Assembly (NCBI GenBank): GCA_009691195.1
Contig: SHVA01000020.1
Span: 1 to 44,268 of the forward strand
Length of the DNA stretch: 44,268 nt
Direction: 5' to 3'
Origin: Solirubrobacterales bacterium
Lineage (GTDB): Bacteria > Actinomycetota > Thermoleophilia > Solirubrobacterales > 70-9
The translations under genes were made by a program, and so were the position numbers. The notes below the pieces were generated by a model that was given only the letters and a program-made list of their open reading frames with translations, was not told the DNA's origin and did no database searches. Positions 40,043 to 44,268 of this stretch are shown here, piece after piece. Within the stretch, counting starts at the first letter, position 1; each line of letters starts with the position of its first letter.

Positions 40043-40186
40043 CGCGGGGAATCCTAGACCGCCGGGGCCCGCGAGGGCCCGCTCTCATCTCGGCCGGGAC
40101 GACGCTCCCAGTTGCCGCTCCCTTAACCTTCTGCCCCCCAGCAGGCCGGCGAGCATCTCTCGCCGCGCGATAACCAGGAGGCGCAG

Positions 40187-41350
40187 ATGCCCGAAGCAGT
40201 GATCGTCGACACCGTCCGCACGCCCATCGGCCGAGCTTTCAAGGGATCCCTGGCCGGATTGCGGCCCGACGAGTCGGGCGCGTTCACCGTCGACCAGCTA
40301 CTCGAGCGCAACCCCGAGGTCGATCCCACCACGGTCAATGAGCTCTTCTGCGGCTGCGGCATGCCGCAGGGACTGCAGGCCTTCAACATCGCCCGGGCCA
40401 TGGTGCTGCTCTCCGAGAAGCTTCCCCAGGAGACCACCGGGGTGACGATGTCGCGCTACTGCGCCTCGAGCCTCGACTCGATCCGCCACGCGGCCAACTC
40501 GATCAAGGCCGGCGAGGGCGACACCTACGTCGCCGCCGGGGTCGAGTGGGTGAGCCGCTTCAACGAGCGCACCGAGCCCGCCGGCGCCGCGGACCAGAAC
40601 GAGAACCTCCAGGGCAAGGACGGTCAGCCCAATGTCTACATCGACATGGGCATCACCGCGGTCAACGTCGCCAAGAAGTACGAGGTCAGCCGCGCTGACA
40701 TGGACAAGTACGCCCAGCGCTCCCAGGAGCTCGCGGTCAAGAGCCAGGAGGACGGTTTCTTCGATCGTGAGATCGCCCCGGTCACGCTTCCCGACGGCAC
40801 CGAGGTCACCAGGGACGATGGCCCCCGCGCCAGCTCGACCCTCGAGAAGCTCTCGGAGCTGCCCGAGGCGTTCGACGGAGGCGGCGGCGTCACCGCCGGC
40901 AACTCCTGCCCGCTCAACGACGGGGCCGCAGCGGTCCTGGTCATGTCCGAGGACCGTGCGAAGGAGCTGGGGCTGAAGCCGCGCGCCCGGATCGTCACCG
41001 CCGCCACCCACGGCAACGCCCCCGAGCTGATGGGCGTGGCGCCGATCGGGGCGATCAAGACCGTCCTCGACCGCGCCGAGATGAAGATCGGCGACGTGGA
41101 CGTGGTCGAGCTCAACGAGGCCTTCGCCGCCCAGGTGATCCCGATCATGGCCGAGTGCGAGATCCCGCTGGAGAAGATGAACACCCACGGTGGCGCGATC
41201 GCCCTGGGCCATCCCTTCGGCATGACCGGCGCCCGGATCATGGGCACCCTACTCAACGTGATGGAGACCGACGACCACCAGGTCGGCATCGAGACGATGT
41301 GCGTCGCCGGCGGCCAGGGCGAAGCGATGATCGTCGAGCGCCTCAACTAG
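40187..41350 (+). CDS. Acetyl-CoA C-acyltransferase (thiolase)
   Basis: The 387-residue thiolase would cleave 3-ketoacyl-CoA with CoA in fatty acid breakdown, or condense acetyl-CoA. The nucleophile Cys92 is in SRYCASSLDSIR, the His in GGAIALGHPFGMTGAR, and the second Cys in MCVAGGQGEAM. NEAFAAQ closes the active-site pattern. A strong AGGAGG lies upstream of the ATG. A fadB-type partner is absent from the window. Function together with the acyl-CoA dehydrogenase at 8.8 kb is plausible but they are not linked. Confidence 0.93.
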   Translation: MPEAVIVDTVRTPIGRAFKGSLAGLRPDESGAFTVDQLLERNPEVDPTTVNELFCGCGMPQGLQAFNIARAMVLLSEKLPQETTGVTMSRYCASSLDSIRHAANSIKAGEGDTYVAAGVEWVSRFNERTEPAGAADQNENLQGKDGQPNVYIDMGITAVNVAKKYEVSRADMDKYAQRSQELAVKSQEDGFFDREIAPVTLPDGTEVTRDDGPRASSTLEKLSELPEAFDGGGGVTAGNSCPLNDGAAAVLVMSEDRAKELGLKPRARIVTAATHGNAPELMGVAPIGAIKTVLDRAEMKIGDVDVVELNEAFAAQVIPIMAECEIPLEKMNTHGGAIALGHPFGMTGARIMGTLLNVMETDDHQVGIETMCVAGGQGEAMIVERLN

Positions 41351-41470
41351 CCGCCCTTCGAGCGCACTCCGCCCGCGCCGCAGCCATGACGCCACGCCGT
41401 CCCGTGCGACGGGGCGAAGTGGGATCGGGCTGACCCGCCTCGCCACCGCCGACGGACCGACGCGCCAGGT

Positions 41471-42052
41471 TCAGACCGCCTCGGCCTCCTTGGCCTTGCT
41501 CGAGACGCACTTGCCGTAGGCGTTCTTGCCGTTCTTGTTGGAGCTGTAGAATTCAGCGAACGACTTGCCGCCGTGGCTGTCGGGGAAGGCCGCGTCGTCG
41601 CGCTCGGCCTTGCAGTCCTTGGCGGCGTTCACCGTCGCCTCGCGGTCGGCGCTCAGCTCGGCCTTGGCCTTGCTCGAGACGCACTTGCCGTAGGCGTTCT
41701 TGCCGTTCTCGTTGCTCCCGTACTTCGCCCGGAAGGCGTCAACGCCGATCTCGTCACGCTCAGCGCGACAGTCCTGGCCGGCGCTCTTCTCGGCGGAGCC
41801 CACCTCGGGCCTGGTGACCCCGATGCAGTTGGGCATCGCCGGCTTGCCGTAGAGCTCCTTGAAGGCCGTGTTACCCAGAGCCTTCCGCTCCTTGGCGCAT
41901 TGGGCGGCGGCCGTCTTACCGAGGTGCTTGCCGTTGTTCTGGCTGCCGCTTGTGGCGAGCGCCATGCCGACGCTCAGCGCGAGCGTCAGCATGATGGCGC
42001 CCGCGCCTGTGAGCCCCCTTGGCGCGATTCGCTGCTGTGTCCTGAGTCGCAT
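41471..42052 (-). CDS. Secreted protein with three Cys-containing tandem repeats
   Basis: The 193-residue protein has a signal peptide (LTGAGAIMLTLALSVGMALA) after a basic N-terminus, then three repeats of about 40 residues. Each has a Cys-(x)2-ER start (CAKERKALG, CRAERDEIG, CKAERDD), a central F-x-x-x-Y (AFKELYG, AFRAKYG, FAEFYSS), and, in the last two, the identical NGKNAYGKCVSSKAK. Cysteines are paired per repeat and may form one disulfide each. AGGAGG lies 4 nt before the ATG. No known family is recognised. It is divergent from the sigma-factor gene 108 bp away, suggesting a regulated surface protein. Confidence 0.75.
   Translation of the reverse strand: MRLRTQQRIAPRGLTGAGAIMLTLALSVGMALATSGSQNNGKHLGKTAAAQCAKERKALGNTAFKELYGKPAMPNCIGVTRPEVGSAEKSAGQDCRAERDEIGVDAFRAKYGSNENGKNAYGKCVSSKAKAELSADREATVNAAKDCKAERDDAAFPDSHGGKSFAEFYSSNKNGKNAYGKCVSSKAKEAEAV
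41489..41709. repeat. 47-bp direct repeat within the Cys-repeat gene
   Basis: Bases 41489-41535 and 41663-41709 are identical over 47 bp. They encode the NGKNAYGKCVSSKAK part of repeats two and three. The exact DNA match suggests a recent duplication or gene conversion. Confidence 0.75.
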
Positions 42053-42145
42053 CTGTCCTCCTGGTGTTTGACTGGCTTGTTTTCCCTTGAAGCGTCGCGA
42101 GTCGCCGCAGGGTTACGGTCCGGGCCGGGGACACCGGCCTTGCGT

Positions 42146-42151
42146 TACCGT
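42146..42151 (+). promoter_or_regulatory. Putative -10 element of sigma factor gene
   Basis: TACCGT ends 9 nt before the ATG at 42161 and no Shine-Dalgarno site is present. Similar GTTACGGT and GTTACCGT sequences lie at about 42114 and 42145. Confidence 0.35.
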
Positions 42152-42160
42152 TGTCCGACC

Positions 42161-42715
42161 ATGCCCCAAGAGCGCTTCCAAGCCCTGCTCGCGGCGGCCA
42201 AGGTCGGGGACGAGGGCGCTTGGTCGGAGATCTTTCGCTGGCTGTCCCCGCTCCTACTGGGCTACCTGCGGGCAAACGGCGCGCCCGATCCCGAGGACAC
42301 CTGCAGCGAGGCCTTCCTCCAGGCGGCGCGCGACCTGGGGCGCTTCGAGGGGGATCGCGGGCAGTTTCGCTCCTGGCTGTTCACCATCGCCCACCACAGG
42401 CTGATCGACGCCCGGCGCCACAGCGCCAGGCGCCCGGTCGAACCCGTGGCCGAGCCGCCCGAGCCCAGGGGTTTCGTCGCTGAGGGCGCGGCGGACGAGG
42501 CTCTTGCCCGGATCGGCGCGGAGGAAGTTCGCTCGGTTCTCGAAGCGACCTCGCCGGACCAGCGCGCGGTCCTTCTGTTGCGAGTGTTGGGCGACCTGAC
42601 GGTGGAGGAGGTCGCCCGGGCGGTGGGCAAGCGGCCGGGGGCCGTCAAGGCGCTCCAGAGGAGGGGCCTGGCGGCCGTCGAGCGAGAGCTTGCGAAGAGA
42701 GGCGTGACCCTATGA
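42161..42715 (+). CDS. ECF-type RNA polymerase sigma factor
   Basis: The 184-residue protein has the two sigma domains of the ECF group. Region 2 includes AWSEIFRWLSPLLLGYLRAN and the -10-binding RGQFRSWLFTIAHHRLIDAR. Region 4 includes SPDQRAVLLLRVLGDLTVEE and VARAVGKRPGAVKALQRRGL. It would direct core polymerase to a small regulon in response to an envelope signal. The ATG at 42161 lacks a ribosome site. Its TGA overlaps the ATG of the next gene, which codes for a membrane protein in the anti-sigma position. The secreted Cys-repeat protein is divergent and a likely target. Confidence 0.9.
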   Translation: MPQERFQALLAAAKVGDEGAWSEIFRWLSPLLLGYLRANGAPDPEDTCSEAFLQAARDLGRFEGDRGQFRSWLFTIAHHRLIDARRHSARRPVEPVAEPPEPRGFVAEGAADEALARIGAEEVRSVLEATSPDQRAVLLLRVLGDLTVEEVARAVGKRPGAVKALQRRGLAAVERELAKRGVTL

Positions 42716-43581
42716 GCGGCAACGGCGCTTTTGAAGGAGAGATGTTCGAACGTGGGATCAACGAGGCTTCGGCGGAGCGACTTCTGAGCGGTCGCGTCCG
42801 CGGCTCTGACACCGGTGAGCACGCCGAGCTTGCCGAGTTCCTCCGCGCGGTGCCAACGGCGCTGGCCGAGGGGTCCCCGCGCGAGGTCGAGGTCACCATG
42901 GTCCGCCGCCTGGCCCAGACCGCGCGGGTCGCCGCGCAGGAGGGACCCCCCCAGGCGGCCTCGGCGCCGTCGAGGCCCCGACGGCGGCGCCTGGCCCTGC
43001 TCGCGGGCGCAGCCACCGTGATCGCTCTGTTCCCGGCGCTCATAGCGGGGCTCGCGTTCGCGGGCGTGAAGCTGCCCGACCCCGTCAGCGAGGCATTCGA
43101 GGGCGTCGGGGTCGAGCTCCCCAACCAGGCTGCCACCGATGCGCGGGATGGCGCCTCGGGCCAGGAGGGCTCAAGCGAGGCCGGCGACGGGAGGCAATCA
43201 CCGGTGACGACCCGCCCCGGCGATATCGGTCCCAGGGCCGGGATCAGGCCCGCCAAGAGGCGTGAGGCCCGCCGGCGCGCGGTCGGGCCGTCGGCGAGCG
43301 CCCGCGAGGATCCCAACGGCGAGGCCGTCCGCCGCGGGCCCAACCCGAATCCCCGCACGCCCCGCGGACAGGCCAACGGCCCGCCGGCTCAGAGCAACGC
43401 CGGGGGCAACGGGCACGGAAACGCTGGTGGGGGCGGCTCTCAGGGGAGCCAGGGCGGGGGCAACGGGAACGGAAACGCTGGTGGGGGCGGCTCTCAGGGG
43501 AGCCAGGGCGGGGGCAACGGGAACGGAGCCGGAGGGTCCTCGAAGCCGGCCGAGCCCCCAGGCCAGGCCAAGAAGGGCTGA
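42712..43581 (+). CDS. Membrane partner of the sigma factor, with Gly/Asn/Ser repeats
   Basis: The 289-residue protein is translationally coupled to the sigma factor. Its N-terminal 90 residues are soluble, acidic and helical (RGSDTGEHAELAEFLRAVPT), then comes one TM helix (LALLAGAATVIALFPALIAG), a segment VKLPDPVSEAFEGVGVELP, and a long basic, Pro-rich region ending in perfect 18-residue Gly/Asn/Ser repeats. The position is that of an anti-sigma factor, but the HxxxCxxC zinc motif of ZAS anti-sigmas is absent. I read it as a non-ZAS regulator or anchor; the function is inferred from position. Confidence 0.7.
   Translation: MSGNGAFEGEMFERGINEASAERLLSGRVRGSDTGEHAELAEFLRAVPTALAEGSPREVEVTMVRRLAQTARVAAQEGPPQAASAPSRPRRRRLALLAGAATVIALFPALIAGLAFAGVKLPDPVSEAFEGVGVELPNQAATDARDGASGQEGSSEAGDGRQSPVTTRPGDIGPRAGIRPAKRREARRRAVGPSASAREDPNGEAVRRGPNPNPRTPRGQANGPPAQSNAGGNGHGNAGGGGSQGSQGGGNGNGNAGGGGSQGSQGGGNGNGAGGSSKPAEPPGQAKKG
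43402..43527. repeat. 54-bp tandem repeat, 2.3 copies
   Basis: Two 54-bp units (43402-43455 and 43456-43509) plus an 18-bp partial copy encode GGNGNGNAGGGGSQGSQG-like 18-residue units. The only difference between the first two is one base in the first unit. Being nearly identical, the repeat is likely to vary in copy number. Confidence 0.8.
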
Positions 43582-43601
43582 GCAGCCGGATTCCTTCCGA
43601 A

Positions 43602-43607
43602 TAGTCT
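43602..43607 (+). promoter_or_regulatory. Putative -10 element of DUF4126 gene
   Basis: TAGTCT ends 8 nt before the ATG at 43616, without any Shine-Dalgarno site. This fits a leaderless transcript. Confidence 0.4.
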
Positions 43608-43615
43608 CGGCGGTC

Positions 43616-44227
43616 ATGGAGTTGGTGCCGACGATCTTCAGCACCGGCTGGGCGGCCGGGGTCAACTCCTACGCGACCGTGGCCCTGCTCGGTATCCTCG
43701 GCAGGCTCGGGGTCGGGGAGGTGCCCGAGCCGCTCACCCAGGACGCTGTGATCGCCTTCGCCCTGGTCATGTACGCGATCGAGTTCGTCACCGACAAGAT
43801 CCCCTACGTGGACACCAGCTGGGACGTGGTCCACACGGCGATCCGCCCGGCGATCGCAAGCCTGATCGGGGTCAGCTTCGCCGACGCCGACCACGTCAAC
43901 CAGATCGACACCATGCTGGCCGGCGGGGGCTCGGGCGTGACGGCGCTCGCCAGCCACGGCGTCAAGGCGAGCCTGCGACTGGGGATCAACACTTCCCCCG
44001 AGCCGGTCACGAACATCATCGCCAGCGTCACCGAGGACCTGCTCGCCGCCGGGGTCGTGGCCCTGGCCCTGGAGCACCCGGAGGCGGCGGCCGCGATTGC
44101 GGCCACGCTGCTGGTCGCGGGCGTCGGCCTGGTGATCCTTGTCTGGACCAGGATCAGGCGCGCCTGGCGGCGCTGGAGGGCCTGGCGGGAGGCTGGGAAG
44201 GCGGGGCGGGACCCGCCGCCCGGCTAG
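43616..44227 (+). CDS. DUF4126 family membrane protein
   Basis: The 203-residue protein has the DUF4126 layout: FSTGWAAGVNSYATVALLGI at the start, a helix pair with YAIEFVTDKIPYVDTSWDVV, then AIRPAIASLIGVS, ALASHGVKASLRLGINTSPEP, and a C-terminal TM helix (AAIAATLLVAGVGLVILVW) followed by an Arg/Trp-rich tail (RIRRAWRRWRAWREAG). Function of the family is unknown. The ATG at 43616 is probably leaderless. It lies 34 bp after the sigma-partner gene. The remaining 41 bp of the window contain nothing I can assign. Confidence 0.85.
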   Translation: MELVPTIFSTGWAAGVNSYATVALLGILGRLGVGEVPEPLTQDAVIAFALVMYAIEFVTDKIPYVDTSWDVVHTAIRPAIASLIGVSFADADHVNQIDTMLAGGGSGVTALASHGVKASLRLGINTSPEPVTNIIASVTEDLLAAGVVALALEHPEAAAAIAATLLVAGVGLVILVWTRIRRAWRRWRAWREAGKAGRDPPPG

Positions 44228-44268
44228 CGATCCGGCTTCGCCATCAGGCGTGACCGCAGGCAGCCGCC

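Noticed and set aside
41351-41470. Terminator or small RNA in the gap after the thiolase
   Set aside because: Only a 5-bp GC hairpin (CCGTC/GACGG) is visible; nothing else supports a feature.
43402-43527. CRISPR-like array
   Set aside because: The repeats are contiguous, without spacers, and in frame in a coding sequence.
1-44268. tRNA, rRNA, insertion sequences, integrase or attachment sites
   Set aside because: None recognised on either strand; there are no transposase or integrase motifs.

Overview
The window is very GC-rich and densely coded, with short gaps, many GTG starts and many overlapping or abutting gene ends. The protein types (RTX-repeat secreted proteins with a C-terminal NCEKV-like tail, an AIM24 protein, SHOCT-tailed membrane proteins, SrpA-type catalase, a deazaflavin (F420) nitroreductase relic, DUF6636 and DUF5679 proteins, M32 carboxypeptidase) suggest a high-GC actinobacterium, most likely Thermoleophilia/Solirubrobacterales. 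This is inferred from protein style only. No rRNA, tRNA, CRISPR array, insertion sequence or phage gene was seen.

Layout. 1-7.9 kb: 3' end of a DHA2 drug exporter, a broken secreted M14 carboxypeptidase with PKD and RTX modules, a flavin monooxygenase, a sulfatase with a problematic start, a tiny membrane protein, then a graveyard with relics of an MFS exporter and a DUF6636 protein. 7.9-13.2 kb: lipid metabolism (alpha/beta hydrolase, acyl-CoA dehydrogenase with divergent TetR regulator and a nested palindromic operator, AIM24 protein, acyl-CoA desaturase). 13.3-20.2 kb: Zn-finger/HTH and PRC-barrel-like pair, SHOCT membrane protein, two more relics, M32 carboxypeptidase, SRPBCC protein, catalase, methyltransferase, DCC protein. 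20.2-25.6 kb: AI-2E permease, a translationally coupled FAD oxidoreductase-GNAT-hydrolase operon, methylmalonate-semialdehyde dehydrogenase. 25.6-33 kb: frameshifted LigD-type 3'-phosphoesterase and membrane protein, NUDIX, MsrA, SHOCT protein, and an envelope-glycosylation-like group (GT-C membrane protein, UDP-galactopyranose-mutase-like flavoprotein, GT2). 33-44 kb: RTX protein, amine oxidase and amidase, MBL hydrolase, PAS and MarR proteins, PlsC acyltransferase, DUF5679 mini-protein, thiolase, Cys-repeat secreted protein, ECF-type sigma factor with a coupled membrane partner, DUF4126 protein.

Two themes stand out. First, an unusual share of genes is broken. Some are true relics with internal deletions. 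Others carry a single missing base beside a C, G or A run and could be sequencing or assembly errors. Second, many start codons have no Shine-Dalgarno sequence but have a TANNNT hexamer 6-10 nt upstream, suggesting common leaderless transcription, often with divergent promoters and palindromic operators on the start codon (TetR/acyl-CoA dehydrogenase, MarR/PlsC).

Metabolically the intact genes fit an aerobic heterotroph that degrades fatty acids and branched-chain compounds (acyl-CoA dehydrogenase, thiolase, methylmalonate-semialdehyde dehydrogenase), remodels its membrane (desaturase, PlsC) and handles oxidative damage (catalase, MsrA). No clear defence or mobile system was found. The most novel-looking units are the sigma factor/low-complexity membrane partner/Cys-repeat secreted protein group and the TetR nested operator.
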